This document shows positions 9,723 through 18,706 of a stretch of 64,000 nucleotides of DNA, in pieces. The translations under genes and the position numbers were made by a program. The stretch is from NCBI RefSeq assembly GCF_000173655.1, contig NZ_ABZU01000001.1:158231-222230 (forward strand), given 5' to 3'. The stretch's first letter is position 1, and the number at the start of each line of letters is the position of its first letter. This DNA comes from Corynebacterium amycolatum SK46. Lineage in GTDB: Bacteria; Actinomycetota; Actinomycetes; Mycobacteriales; Mycobacteriaceae. The notes under the pieces are model-generated. The model saw nothing but the letters and a program-made list of their open reading frames with translations. It had not been told where the DNA came from and ran no database searches.

Positions 9723-10196
9723 CTACTTCAGTCTGAGCTGCAGGGCGTGCAAGACAGGCTCAGGAACTAGGCCTTCCACCGAACCGCCGTACCGAACAAC
9801 TTCCTTCATCAGTGTCGACGACACGTGACCGTACTTCGGATCAGCCTCCACAAAGAGAGTTTCAATGCCAGTCATGCGCCGATTCATCTGTGCCATAGGA
9901 GCCTCGTACTCGTAGTCCGCTGCCGAGCGCAGTCCCTTGACCAGGCAGGTAATCCCCTGCGCGGAGGTGTAATCCACCAACAGCTTCGACCAGGAGTCCA
10001 CCCGCACGTTGTCCAAGCGCTGCGTGCACTGCCGAATGAGGTCCATGCGCTCTTCGACGTTGAACATGCCCTGCTTATTCGGGTTGTGGGTAACTAACAC
10101 GGTCACCTGATCGAATTGGCGCGCGGCACGCTCAATCACATCGAGGTGACCAGAGGTCATGGGATCGTAGGAACCGGGGCAGCATGCGTGAGTCAT
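9723..10196 (-). CDS. coaD: Phosphopantetheine adenylyltransferase
   Basis: 157 residues from the ATG at 10196. Catalyses the fourth step of coenzyme A synthesis (4'-phosphopantetheine + ATP to dephospho-CoA). Key motifs are CCPGSYDPMTSGHLDVI with the catalytic TxGH histidine, and SSTLMKEV near the C-terminus (ISSTxxR/K block). The frame is open for 45 more codons upstream, but the motif must sit within the first 20 residues and the ribosome site AAAGGTGG lies 9 bp before 10196, so the shorter form is chosen. It is 44 bp after rsmD, a usual pairing. Confidence 0.96.
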   Translation of the reverse strand: MTHACCPGSYDPMTSGHLDVIERAARQFDQVTVLVTHNPNKQGMFNVEERMDLIRQCTQRLDNVRVDSWSKLLVDYTSAQGITCLVKGLRSAADYEYEAPMAQMNRRMTGIETLFVEADPKYGHVSSTLMKEVVRYGGSVEGLVPEPVLHALQLRLK

Positions 10197-10240
10197 AGGG
10201 GTAAACCACCTTTGGCCGTCGTAAAGCGTAAAGAAGAACG

Positions 10241-10807
10241 TTAAGCGTTGTAGATAGCGGTGTCGAAGCGCGCCATACCGTGAATGCGACGCTTCAGCTT
10301 CTGCTGGAGCTGCTCGTAACCCTCGGGCCACTGCGTCTCGTCGTCATCGCGGTGACGCTCCACAGTCACGACCGCGCCCGGCGCGAGGAAGCTGCGCAGA
10401 GCCTCCAGCATCTCTGTAACGGCCTCCCCCGCCAGCTCGTAGGGAGGATCGGCGATGACGCGGTCAAAAGGCTCGCCCGGCGCGCCCGCAAGGTACGACG
10501 ACACTTTCATCGGAGATACGGCCACATCGGGATGCCCCACGGTGCGAATGTTCTTTTCAATGGCGGCAATGGCGTTCGGGTCGTTTTCCACCAGTACGAC
10601 GGAACGCGCGCCACGGGAAGCCGCTTCCAAACCGAGCGCACCCGAGCCCGCGAACAAGTCGAGAACGCGAGTTCCCTCTAGCCCAAAGCGTGTGGACCAG
10701 GACGAAAAGATGGCTTCTTTCGCGCGGTCACTGGTTGGCCGAGTGGTCTCTCCCTTGGGTGCGACTAGTCTGCGACCGCGCGCCTCACCTGCAATAATGC
10801 GGGTCAT
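10241..10807 (-). CDS. rsmD: 16S rRNA (guanine966-N2)-methyltransferase
   Basis: 188 residues. SAM-dependent methyltransferase of the small-subunit rRNA. The N-terminus MTRIIAGEARGRRLVAP and PTSDRAKEAIFSSW are family hallmarks. The SAM loop is LDLFAGSGALGLEAASRGA, and the catalytic DPPY is in RVIADPPYEL. The ATG follows the stop of the upstream biotinyl/lipoyl gene with no gap. It pairs with coaD downstream, as in most actinobacteria. Confidence 0.96.
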   Translation of the reverse strand: MTRIIAGEARGRRLVAPKGETTRPTSDRAKEAIFSSWSTRFGLEGTRVLDLFAGSGALGLEAASRGARSVVLVENDPNAIAAIEKNIRTVGHPDVAVSPMKVSSYLAGAPGEPFDRVIADPPYELAGEAVTEMLEALRSFLAPGAVVTVERHRDDDETQWPEGYEQLQQKLKRRIHGMARFDTAIYNA

Positions 10808-11086
10808 CTACTTCCCTTCGTGCGATGTGTTCTCGTTGCCGTTGTTCTGTGCCATCGTGCTGTGAGTTGCTGGCGTGATTCGTGCCAGCAGCTGACCACC
10901 TTCGACATCCACAAATTGATCTGCCGCCACCTCCGCGACCGTACCCGGGCAGGGCGCTAAAACCGGCGCTTCTAGCTTGACGGCCTCCACGACCGCAATG
11001 ACCTGACCAGTCGTCACCGAGTCTTTCTCGGCGACCTCCCAGCGGACTACTCCTGCAAAAGGTGCACAGACATTTACCATGCCCAA
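10808..11086 (-). CDS. Single-domain biotinyl/lipoyl attachment protein
   Basis: 92 residues, essentially one biotinyl domain (about residues 3-72) followed by a polar tail. The candidate modified lysine is in VVEAVKLEAPV, where biotin domains usually have A-M-K-M; here valine precedes the lysine. The fold elements APFAGVV and APCPGTVAEVAAD match the swinging domain of biotin carboxyl carrier proteins. The gene sits between recG and rsmD, a place where corynebacteria carry a small biotin/lipoyl protein. No carboxylase is nearby, so its partner is unknown. Whether it is modified cannot be decided from sequence. Confidence 0.82.
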   Translation of the reverse strand: MGMVNVCAPFAGVVRWEVAEKDSVTTGQVIAVVEAVKLEAPVLAPCPGTVAEVAADQFVDVEGGQLLARITPATHSTMAQNNGNENTSHEGK

Positions 11087-11104
11087 CAGTCTACTTAGGT
11101 CTTA

Positions 11105-13255
11105 CTAGGAGCGGTCCAAGTAGTTCGACTGCTCTTCATCAATATCGGAGATGAGCTCCGCCACAAGCTTCTCGTTGCCGTCGAGGAGAGCCGTGGCGTC
11201 GTGCCGAGTGCGCTCGATAATCTCGCCGTCGGTGGTGAGATCCACCAGGCCGAGGCCAGTTGCCAATCCCGATTGGTCATCGCCGAGTAGATCGCCAAAA
11301 CTACGCGTGGCCAGGTCCAACTCCGCCAGTTGAATGCCATCGGTGGTGGCGGCAATGCGTTCCAGCCGGGTGCGCTCGGGTGTCTGCGAATGCGTGTGTG
11401 TACACAGGAAGCACAGTCCACCCTGGTCACCACGGCCGACACGACCGCGCAGCTGGTGAATCTGCGAGATGCCGTAGCTCTCGGCACGGCGAATCATCAT
11501 AATCGTGGCCTCTGGCACATCCACGCCGACTTCGATAACTGTGGTGGACACCAGCACATCCAGCTGTCCTGTGGCAAAGGCCTGCATCACGCGGTCTTTG
11601 TCCTCCGGTGCCATGTTGCCGTGCAACTGACTGATACGAACACCGGGCAGTTTCTTCCTCGCTCGGTCGAATACCGCTTCCACGGACTCGTCGAGGAACT
11701 GTTCCTCATCGCGGGTAATGCGGGGACAGACAATGAAGGCGCGGTTGCCCTTGGCCACTTCTTCCGCAATGCGCTCCCAGGTTCGTGCCTCCCAGCGGGG
11801 TTTCTCCAGCGTCGGTACGACAAAGGATTGGATCTCCTGACGTCCCCGTGGCAATTCCGTCAACTGCGAAACTGCGAGGTCGCCAAAAATGGTCATCGCT
11901 ACCGTGCGCGGAATCGGGGTTGCCGACATCACCAACAGATGCGGTGTCATTCCACCCCGTCCCCTGCTGCGCAACTGATCGCGCTGGCGCACACCAAAGC
12001 GGTGCTGCTCATCGACGACCACCAACCCGAGATCGAAGAACTCCACGCCCTCACTGAGCAGGGCATGCGTGCCGACGACAATGTCCGCCTCCCCGTTGAC
12101 TGCCTCCAACAGGGTTGCCCGGCGCTCCTTCGTCGACATCGATCCCGTCAGCAGTCGCACAGTCACTGCTACTCCGGCTTGCTCCAGCATCGCTGTCAGT
12201 GAGCGGTAGTGCTGTTGGGCCAGGACTTCCGTTGGCGCCAGCATCGCGCACTGTCGGCTGGCATCGACTGCTTGCAGCATTCCCAGCAGGGCCACCACGG
12301 TCTTACCCGAGCCGACTTCACCTGCTAGCAGGCGGTTCATTGGGTTAGGCCTCGCCATATCGTGCGCAATATCGGCTGCGACCGCGACCTGACCGTCGGT
12401 AAGCGAAAACGGCAACCCCCGGCGCAGCTCGTCGCGTAGCCCCCCGGCGACTTCCATGCAGGCCGGAGCGGTGAGGCTGGCTTGAGTACGCTTGCGTGCA
12501 CCAACGGCGAGCTGGAGCTCAAGCGCTTCGTCGTACTTCAGTCGGGCAAGCGCAATGTCGGGGCCCGCGATGGAGGGAAAGTGTGCGCCACGCAGTGCGG
12601 AGTCGAAATCGGTAAGTCCCTCCGGCGTGGCGGGCAACGGGTCTGGCTGCAGCGGTAACCATTCGAGGATGCGCTGCATGTACAGAGCCAGGTGAATACC
12701 CGCTACTCCTTTGCGGCCACGGTAAATGGGCAAGTAAGGACGCGTGAGCAACCGCTGCATCTCCGCAATCCCCTTGGCCGTTTTCGTCAGTGTGGCCAGC
12801 TTTCCAGTGGCTGCGCCTACCGAACCATCGGCTTTGAGCACCATGCAGTCAACATTTTTCAGCTGCAGCTCATTGCGGAACTCGCTGAGCGTGCCAACAA
12901 TGAGCAGACGCACACCCGGGTGCAACATATTGCGCAGCCACTCGGCACCGAAAATCGCGGCCGGAAGAATGCGCACGCCGTCGCTGACATAGATTTTCAG
13001 TGGCTTGCGTCGGTCGGCGAAGGCGGGCGCTGGCGCAATGCTGTGCACCTCCACGACTGTCGTGATGGTGTCGCCAATGTCGGAAAATGACACATCTAAG
13101 CTCTTGCCCTGTGCCACGTAGCGCTTTGGGAAATTCGTCAGCGCATCCGAGACGGTCTCCATACCAAAAGCCGTATGCAGCTTCTTCGCAATCTTTGGCC
13201 CCACCACGATATTCAGGGGCGTGCGCGCATAATCCGAGCCGAGCCATCCGAGCAT
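11105..13255 (-). CDS. recG: ATP-dependent DNA helicase RecG
   Basis: 716 residues. Branched-DNA helicase that reverses stalled forks and processes Holliday junctions. An N-terminal wedge/OB domain (about 50-150) precedes Walker A GEVGSGKT at residues 312-319. The DExH box VVVDEQHRFG and the SATPIPRT motif follow, then motif VI LRGRVGRG in the C-terminal helicase lobe. Length is on the short side but complete. It starts 4 bp after the DAK2 gene stop, in the long thiL-to-acyP series. Confidence 0.97.
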   Translation of the reverse strand: MLGWLGSDYARTPLNIVVGPKIAKKLHTAFGMETVSDALTNFPKRYVAQGKSLDVSFSDIGDTITTVVEVHSIAPAPAFADRRKPLKIYVSDGVRILPAAIFGAEWLRNMLHPGVRLLIVGTLSEFRNELQLKNVDCMVLKADGSVGAATGKLATLTKTAKGIAEMQRLLTRPYLPIYRGRKGVAGIHLALYMQRILEWLPLQPDPLPATPEGLTDFDSALRGAHFPSIAGPDIALARLKYDEALELQLAVGARKRTQASLTAPACMEVAGGLRDELRRGLPFSLTDGQVAVAADIAHDMARPNPMNRLLAGEVGSGKTVVALLGMLQAVDASRQCAMLAPTEVLAQQHYRSLTAMLEQAGVAVTVRLLTGSMSTKERRATLLEAVNGEADIVVGTHALLSEGVEFFDLGLVVVDEQHRFGVRQRDQLRSRGRGGMTPHLLVMSATPIPRTVAMTIFGDLAVSQLTELPRGRQEIQSFVVPTLEKPRWEARTWERIAEEVAKGNRAFIVCPRITRDEEQFLDESVEAVFDRARKKLPGVRISQLHGNMAPEDKDRVMQAFATGQLDVLVSTTVIEVGVDVPEATIMMIRRAESYGISQIHQLRGRVGRGDQGGLCFLCTHTHSQTPERTRLERIAATTDGIQLAELDLATRSFGDLLGDDQSGLATGLGLVDLTTDGEIIERTRHDATALLDGNEKLVAELISDIDEEQSNYLDRS

Positions 13256-13259
13256 CGTG

Positions 13260-14786
13260 CTACTCGATTCCTATCTGCACCGGCTCCTCGATGCCGGTTG
13301 CATCATAGGCTACGACCTCCACAGGCTTGTCCAGCCGCGCCCGCACTTCCGCTATGTCCACGCCTTCAGCTCCGCGCCCGAGCAGCAGAGTCACTAGTTC
13401 CCCGCCGCCAGCCAACAGGTCTGAGATGGTCTCTGTGAGCGCGTCAGTCAAGGGCTTATCGACGTCCGCAGCGACTACAGCCGTTCGCGTGCCATTGGCA
13501 GCTTCTCCCATAGCATACGCGGCAACCGCCAGCGGCAGCTCAGCCGAATGCACGGCCAAAGCAGCAAGGCCAGCCGGAATGGAGTCTGTGGACACTACCG
13601 CGAGTGTCGGATTAGCCGCGGCAGCAGCGAATTCGATATCCGCCAACTCCTGGTCGCTGACCAGCCCGTTTGGCAACAGGATTACCTCGTCCGCGCCCCG
13701 CATGGCAGTCAGCGCCTTGGTGACCACATTGTCAGCAAACTCCTGGTCGGCGGTGGCTGCGCAATCTGTGGGAGTGGATGTGGGAGTCCGAGCGGGGGTC
13801 GGGCTGATAGCAATTGCTCCCGAGGAGGTGATGAGGTCTTTCAGCGGACCGTCTGGCACTACCGCAATGAGGATGCGAGTGGACTCAGGTGTTGGCGCCG
13901 GCTCATCGAGTACCTCGATGCGGATGCCCACCGGACGACCGAAATCAAGTGCCGCCTCAATAACCGCGCCCGGCTCCACTGTGTGGATATGCACCATGTA
14001 CTGCGCGGCCTCCGCATTACCAGCATCACCTGCGATGATGAGCGAATTTCCCAACGGGTTTAACCGCTCTCGCAGTCCCTCCACCTCCTGGGTATCCGCC
14101 AAGGAAATCAGGTACATGACCTCCATCTCAACGGTGGCTACCTGTGGCGCGTCGACATGCAAATCGACCGGTGCGGTTGCACGGCCGCTGACTTCGTCGG
14201 CAAGCGCGTCGAGCAGAATGACCAACCCCGCGCCGCCGGCGTCGACCACGCCCGCCTGCTGCAGTGCCGGGAGCTGGCTGGGGGTTTTCGCCAGCGCATC
14301 GCGAGCGGCATCCGCGATTGTATCGGCGAGCTCCTCAATCGAGTCGCCCTCAAATTCCTCCGCGGCAATCGCGGCGTGCCGCAGGACTGTCAGGATCGTG
14401 CCCTCCACCGGATTGGCAATCGCCTGGGAGACATGTTGCACAGCTAGCTTTAGCGAGTGCTGCACCGACTCAACGCCAATGCCACTACCGGAGGCAGCCT
14501 CAGCCACCGCGCGAAAAACCTGCGAGAGCACAGTGCCCGAATTACCGCGGGCACCACGCACCGCACCGGCAGCTAGGGCCGCGGTGACTGCGCGAACATC
14601 GGAAGCGTCAGCCTTTTGCGCTTCCTCATACGCCGAACTCAACGTCGCGAGCATATTCGACCCGGTATCGGAATCCGGTACTGGGAAGACATTGAGACTG
14701 TTGATCTCATCGCGGCGGGATTGAAGCGCATCAATACCCCGAGCAACCCAGCCGACAATGGCGGCAGAACCAATCTGCAAAGACAT
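13260..14786 (-). CDS. DAK2-domain (YloV/FakA-like) kinase-family protein
   Basis: 508 residues. An N-terminal DAK2 (DhaL) domain, residues about 1-205, carries the nucleotide/Mg block FPVPDSDTGSNML, the loop RGARGNSGTVLSQVF and DAGGAGLVILLDAL. The remaining part corresponds to the middle and C-terminal domains of YloV/FakA proteins, with GAEGVDIAEVRARLDKPV near the end. Firmicute homologues phosphorylate fatty acids bound to FakB. The actinobacterial protein next to recG (Rv2974c type) has no settled role. A Thr/Pro-rich insertion SPTPARTPTSTPTD near residue 330 is unusual. No fakB is visible here. Confidence 0.85.
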   Translation of the reverse strand: MSLQIGSAAIVGWVARGIDALQSRRDEINSLNVFPVPDSDTGSNMLATLSSAYEEAQKADASDVRAVTAALAAGAVRGARGNSGTVLSQVFRAVAEAASGSGIGVESVQHSLKLAVQHVSQAIANPVEGTILTVLRHAAIAAEEFEGDSIEELADTIADAARDALAKTPSQLPALQQAGVVDAGGAGLVILLDALADEVSGRATAPVDLHVDAPQVATVEMEVMYLISLADTQEVEGLRERLNPLGNSLIIAGDAGNAEAAQYMVHIHTVEPGAVIEAALDFGRPVGIRIEVLDEPAPTPESTRILIAVVPDGPLKDLITSSGAIAISPTPARTPTSTPTDCAATADQEFADNVVTKALTAMRGADEVILLPNGLVSDQELADIEFAAAAANPTLAVVSTDSIPAGLAALAVHSAELPLAVAAYAMGEAANGTRTAVVAADVDKPLTDALTETISDLLAGGGELVTLLLGRGAEGVDIAEVRARLDKPVEVVAYDATGIEEPVQIGIE

Positions 14787-14792
14787 GAATTC

Positions 14793-15458
14793 CTATTCTA
14801 GCGTCCAGTCGATAGGGGTAGCTCCCTGACGAATCAGCGACTCATTGGCCCGGCTGAACGGACGCGACCCGAAGAACCCACGGGATGCGGACAGCGGTGA
14901 AGGGTGCGGCGAACAGATGCAGTCCACGCCCGGGAGCCAACGCTGCAAACTCTGCGCGTCGCGTCCCCATAGAATAGCCACGAGAGGCTGATCACGGGCG
15001 ACCAATGCTTTGATTGCATGCTCCGTGATTGCCTCCCACCCCTTACCGCGGTGCGAGGCAGCAGCACCCGGGCGCACAGTCAGCACACGGTTGAACAGGG
15101 CCACGCCCTGCCTACACCACGGAGTGAGGTCACCGTTGGAAGGAGTCGGGAGCCCCAGGTCGGAGGAGTACTCCTTAAAAATATTCGCCAACGACCGCGG
15201 TACCGGCCTCACATCCGGCTGGACCGAGAAGCTGAGCCCCATCGCATGCCCCGGGGTCGGATACGGGTCCTGTCCGATGATGAGCACCTTGACCTCATCG
15301 AATGGGTAAGTAAAGGCACGCAGCACATCGGTGCCCGCGGGCAGGTAACCGTAGCCGGCCGCGTTTTCCTCGCGCAGGAACTGCCCCATCCGGTGGATGT
15401 CATCGGCCACTGGCTCCAGCGCCTTCTGCCACCCTTCTTCGACCGGCAACGGATCCAT
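14793..15458 (-). CDS. ung: Uracil-DNA glycosylase
   Basis: 221 residues. Family-1 enzyme that removes uracil from DNA. The water-activating loop [20 protein letters not shown] contains the catalytic Asp, and the Leu/His loop is [20 protein letters not shown]. The uracil-binding Asn is in LFNRVLTV, usually LLNTVLTV, so one family residue differs. It is 6 bp upstream of the DAK2 gene and downstream of thiL, the actinobacterial order (Rv2976c-Rv2977c). Confidence 0.97.
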   Translation of the reverse strand: MDPLPVEEGWQKALEPVADDIHRMGQFLREENAAGYGYLPAGTDVLRAFTYPFDEVKVLIIGQDPYPTPGHAMGLSFSVQPDVRPVPRSLANIFKEYSSDLGLPTPSNGDLTPWCRQGVALFNRVLTVRPGAAASHRGKGWEAITEHAIKALVARDQPLVAILWGRDAQSLQRWLPGVDCICSPHPSPLSASRGFFGSRPFSRANESLIRQGATPIDWTLE

Positions 15459-15486
15459 GTCATGCAGCCTTTCTTCTCAAGACTTC

Positions 15487-15512
15487 TTCAAACTCTTAAT
15501 TCAAACTCTTAA
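15487..15512. repeat. Perfect 13-bp tandem duplication at the thiL stop
   Basis: TTCAAACTCTTAA occurs twice in immediate succession (15487-15499, 15500-15512). The second copy holds the thiL stop codon (15509-15511 on the minus strand), so the first copy repeats it 13 bp downstream. Confidence 0.9.
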
Positions 15513-16465
15513 AAGGAAACCCAACCGGCATCGCGGGCAGGAGGTTTGCCGTCGATAAGCACCGAATCGAACTTCTCCTTCGACACCGTGCCGATAGCGC
15601 GGAACCCCGTCGGAGGCTCCCCCGGCGTCGAACCGATCAGTGTGTGGTCCTCCCCGCCGGTGAGCACCCACTCCCACGGGTCGATGCCCAGGTATTCGCC
15701 AGCGGCAATCTGCAACTCATCGGGCGCAATGGCATTGCTGTCAACTTCCAAAGTAACCCTGGAGGCCTGCGCAATAGCGCGGAGATCCACCACCAGTCCA
15801 TCGGAATTGTCCGTGAGTGAACGCACACCTGTGGCCCGCGCCGTGGCACCCCTGCGGTATTCAAATTCGGGCGTACAGTGTGCTGCCACCAACTGTGCAA
15901 ACTCACGTGGAACCTTCGCCGGGCTTCCGCAGTGCTGCAGCAGCGCAAGGCCCGCCGCAGAGTAGCCAATGCGTCCCGACGCAATCACCGTATCCCCCGC
16001 GCGTGCCGCTGAGCGCAGCAGCGGCCGTCCCAGCCCACCGAGTTCGCCCATCGCGCTGATGGAAATCACCAGAGAATCTCCGCTGACCATGTCACCGCCG
16101 ACGAGTTCCGCCGGACATTGCTTGCCTTCCTGCCACAATCCCTCGGCGATCCCGGTGACAACACTCACCGGAGTATGCAACGGTGCTGAAATGGCGAAAA
16201 GCATGGCCGTTGGACGCGCACCCATCGATTCGATGTCGGCGAAATTCTGTACTGCGGCCTTAGCTCCAACTTGCTGGGGTGTCGACCAGTCCAGACGGAA
16301 GTGGCGCCCCTCCACCAGCATGTCGGTGGAGGTGACAAAGCGGGCGTTGGGAGTTGTCTGCGTCAAGACGGCGGCATCGTCGCCATTGCGTGCCGACGGG
16401 GCGATAGCCCGGATGGCCTCAATGACCCCAAACTCGCCAATATCGCCAATGGTCAATTCAGTCAC
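15509..16465 (-). CDS. thiL: Thiamine-monophosphate kinase
   Basis: 318 residues. Phosphorylates thiamine phosphate to the diphosphate cofactor. The N-terminus has the AIRS-superfamily metal motif NGDDAAVL, then TSTDMLVEGRHFRLDW. The conserved GAKAAVQNFADIESMGARP and ISAMGE stretches follow, and NSDGLVVDLRAIA and TGGEDHTLIGS in the C-terminal half. It is the first gene of the minus-strand series and lies divergently to the DUF3515 gene with a 111-bp gap that must hold both promoters. Confidence 0.96.
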   Translation of the reverse strand: MTELTIGDIGEFGVIEAIRAIAPSARNGDDAAVLTQTTPNARFVTSTDMLVEGRHFRLDWSTPQQVGAKAAVQNFADIESMGARPTAMLFAISAPLHTPVSVVTGIAEGLWQEGKQCPAELVGGDMVSGDSLVISISAMGELGGLGRPLLRSAARAGDTVIASGRIGYSAAGLALLQHCGSPAKVPREFAQLVAAHCTPEFEYRRGATARATGVRSLTDNSDGLVVDLRAIAQASRVTLEVDSNAIAPDELQIAAGEYLGIDPWEWVLTGGEDHTLIGSTPGEPPTGFRAIGTVSKEKFDSVLIDGKPPARDAGWVSF

Positions 16466-16576
16466 AGTGTCGTGTCACATTCCTAATAGTCGATGGTTGA
16501 CCGTTAATAGCGGAACCCGTCTCGGTATTGCCCCCAACCAATTGGAGTTGGTACCGGACAACGTAGAATCAGGCCC

Positions 16577-17557
16577 ATGGTAGACGCACCCCCATCGGGA
16601 GAAACAGTTCAGTCCAAGGGTAGCCGGACACGCGCGGGCATCGCACTCGTTATCGCCATTATCTCTATCCTCGGCATCATTTTTGCCGCAAAGATTTACC
16701 AGGATAATCAGGCGGCGAAGCCAGTCACGATTTCCAACCCGGAGCTTCCCGCCAATGACTCGCCTGAATGTGCGGAACTGCTCGACCGACTGCCAGATCG
16801 CGCCGCAGGTCTGGTTCGCGCCGAAATTGCAGAGCCGGCTCCAGAAGGTGCCGCCGTGTACCGAGACTTGGAACAAGACCGCATCACGCTGCGCTGTGGC
16901 GCAAACGTACCTAGCCAATACAACGAACTGGCCAAGACCGAAGAGGTCAAGGGCATTTCGTGGCTGCGTGTTGTCGACAGTACCGACGAGTCTTTGGCGA
17001 CTTGGTTCACCGTCGGGCGCGAACCGGTTGTTGCGATTACCGCCGAAGGTAATGCAGAGGCGGAGGATGCCCTGAGTGACCTCGCCGAGGCGCTGCGCCC
17101 GGACTCCGAGTACAAGAACAAGCCGGAGCGCGGCGGCGTCCCGCTGGCAGAACTGGCAGCTCCGGAAGCTGACAAGCGCTGCAGCGGCTTGGAGGCTGCC
17201 CTTCCCCGCGATCTTGGCAAACGTCACCGTCTGAGCGCAGAGGAAATGCCGGCTGACATGCCGAAGGACATGGTCATTTGGGGCGGCACCCCAGCCGATC
17301 CAGTGGTGCTGCGCTGTGGCATCGATGAGCCGGCTGGCTACAGCACCACCACGCAGCAGCTGACGCAGGTTGGCGACATTGTCTGGTTCAACGAACCAAC
17401 GCTTTCCTCCGGTACTTCCGCAACCTGGTACGCCATGGGCCGGGAGCGCTTCGTCGCCGTTGAAATGCCGATGTCGGAGGCCAGCTCACTGATGCCGGTG
17501 CTCTCCTCGGTCATCGCTGACAATCTGGAGAACATCTCGCCGAGCGAAGAAAAGTAA
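16577..17557 (+). CDS. Membrane-anchored protein with two tandem DUF3515 domains
   Basis: 326 residues. Residues 1-19 are polar and 20-40 form one membrane helix (AGIALVIAIISILGIIFAA), so the rest lies outside the membrane. The extracellular part shows an internal duplication. Unit 1 runs from Cys65 (ECAELLDRLP) through LRCG at 105-108, SWLRV, ATWF at 141-144 and GREP. Unit 2 runs from Cys202 (RCSGLEAALP) through LRCG at 245-248, VWFNE, ATWY at 282-285 and GRER. The cysteines fall at equivalent places and could form a disulfide in each unit. DUF3515 proteins sit next to ddl/thiL in Corynebacteriales (Rv2980 region). Function is unknown; position suggests an envelope role. Confidence 0.85.
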   Translation: MVDAPPSGETVQSKGSRTRAGIALVIAIISILGIIFAAKIYQDNQAAKPVTISNPELPANDSPECAELLDRLPDRAAGLVRAEIAEPAPEGAAVYRDLEQDRITLRCGANVPSQYNELAKTEEVKGISWLRVVDSTDESLATWFTVGREPVVAITAEGNAEAEDALSDLAEALRPDSEYKNKPERGGVPLAELAAPEADKRCSGLEAALPRDLGKRHRLSAEEMPADMPKDMVIWGGTPADPVVLRCGIDEPAGYSTTTQQLTQVGDIVWFNEPTLSSGTSATWYAMGRERFVAVEMPMSEASSLMPVLSSVIADNLENISPSEEK

Positions 17558-17567
17558 GAACCCGCTG

Positions 17568-18671
17568 CTATCGACGAGCTACCAGCGCCCGCTCAATCAG
17601 GGCGCTGAGCAGCTCCTCGTAGGCAACACCTGAAGCCGCAAACATCTGCGGGTACATCGAAATCGGGGTAAAGCCCGGCATGGTGTTGACCTCATTGATA
17701 ATCGGGCCATTATCCGTGACAAAGAAGTCCACACGAGTCAGCCCATCAGAGCCTAGTGCCCTGAACGCCCGACGAGCATCCGTGTCCAGCGCCTTCAAAA
17801 CATCCTTCGGCAGCTCAGCCGGAATCTGCGCCGAGACGACATCATCCAAGTACTTGGTTTCAAAACCGTAGAAGCCCTCGTCGGAGTCCTCTGTGCCACG
17901 CAGCAATGACGGAACTGAAACCTGTAGGCTGCCGTCAGCGCGCTGCAGCACGCCAATCTCCACCTCGGCGCCGTCTACACCAGCCTCTACGATGACCTTC
18001 CAATCATGCTCGCGGGCCAGCTCTACCGCCGCATCCAGATTCGCCCAATCATCCACGCGGGAGATACCAATCGACGATCCGCCACGGGCAGGTTTGACGA
18101 ACACCGGCAGGCCAAGGGTCTCCTTGTCCTCGTCGGAAAGCGACTCGCCAACGTGCAAAACAACCTGCTTACCGATAGGAAGACCCGCTGCCTGCAAGAG
18201 ATTCTTCGTGCGCTCCTTATCCATCCCCGCAGCAGAAGCCAGCACACCCGGGCCAACATAAGCAATCCCGGAAAGCTCAAAGAGCCCCTGAATCGTGCCA
18301 TCTTCGCCGTGCGGACCGTGGAGAACCGGGAAGATGACGTCGACGGTGTCGAAAACCTCGCCGGCGCGATCACCGGTGACGAAGCGGAATTCACCGCGGC
18401 GTGACGGCGAGGTGCTCAGCGCAACTTCCTCGCCCGGGATGACCTCCGGCATCGTACGCCCCTGTGTGCGCAGCGTATCCGTCTCACGCGTGCCGACGGT
18501 CCAAACACCATCCTTGGTAATACCAATGGGAACCACTCGGAAGCGGTCTTCATCCAGGTGATCCATAATTGCGCCGGCCGAGACACAGGAGACGCTGTGC
18601 TCAGGGCTTGCGCCACCGTAGATGACGGCGACGGAAATGCGATCTGCAGACGAGCTATTCGACGAAGTCAT
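17568..18671 (-). CDS. ddl: D-alanine--D-alanine ligase
   Basis: 367 residues. ATP-grasp enzyme that makes the D-Ala-D-Ala dipeptide for peptidoglycan. The N-terminal motif VIYGGASPEHSVSCVSAGAI matches the HEHSVS class (here PEHS). FPVLHGPHGEDGTIQG and the catalytic VFVKPARGGSSIGISRV loop are present. The metal-binding end is INEVNTMPGFTPISMYPQM. Length is normal. It follows gpsA with a 35-bp gap on the same strand, the usual actinobacterial gpsA-ddl pair. Confidence 0.97.
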   Translation of the reverse strand: MTSSNSSSADRISVAVIYGGASPEHSVSCVSAGAIMDHLDEDRFRVVPIGITKDGVWTVGTRETDTLRTQGRTMPEVIPGEEVALSTSPSRRGEFRFVTGDRAGEVFDTVDVIFPVLHGPHGEDGTIQGLFELSGIAYVGPGVLASAAGMDKERTKNLLQAAGLPIGKQVVLHVGESLSDEDKETLGLPVFVKPARGGSSIGISRVDDWANLDAAVELAREHDWKVIVEAGVDGAEVEIGVLQRADGSLQVSVPSLLRGTEDSDEGFYGFETKYLDDVVSAQIPAELPKDVLKALDTDARRAFRALGSDGLTRVDFFVTDNGPIINEVNTMPGFTPISMYPQMFAASGVAYEELLSALIERALVARR

Positions 18672-18706
18672 GGTGACTAAGTTTAGCCCCGACCTCGTTT
18701 AAGTGG

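Noticed and set aside
9723..10331. Longer coaD reading frame with 45 extra N-terminal residues
   Set aside because: The catalytic SYDPMTSGH motif must be within the first 20 residues and the only good ribosome site precedes 10196.
13327..14724. A 465-codon plus-strand frame opposite the DAK2 gene
   Set aside because: The translation is Ser/Ala-rich without motifs, while the minus strand encodes a complete DAK2 protein.
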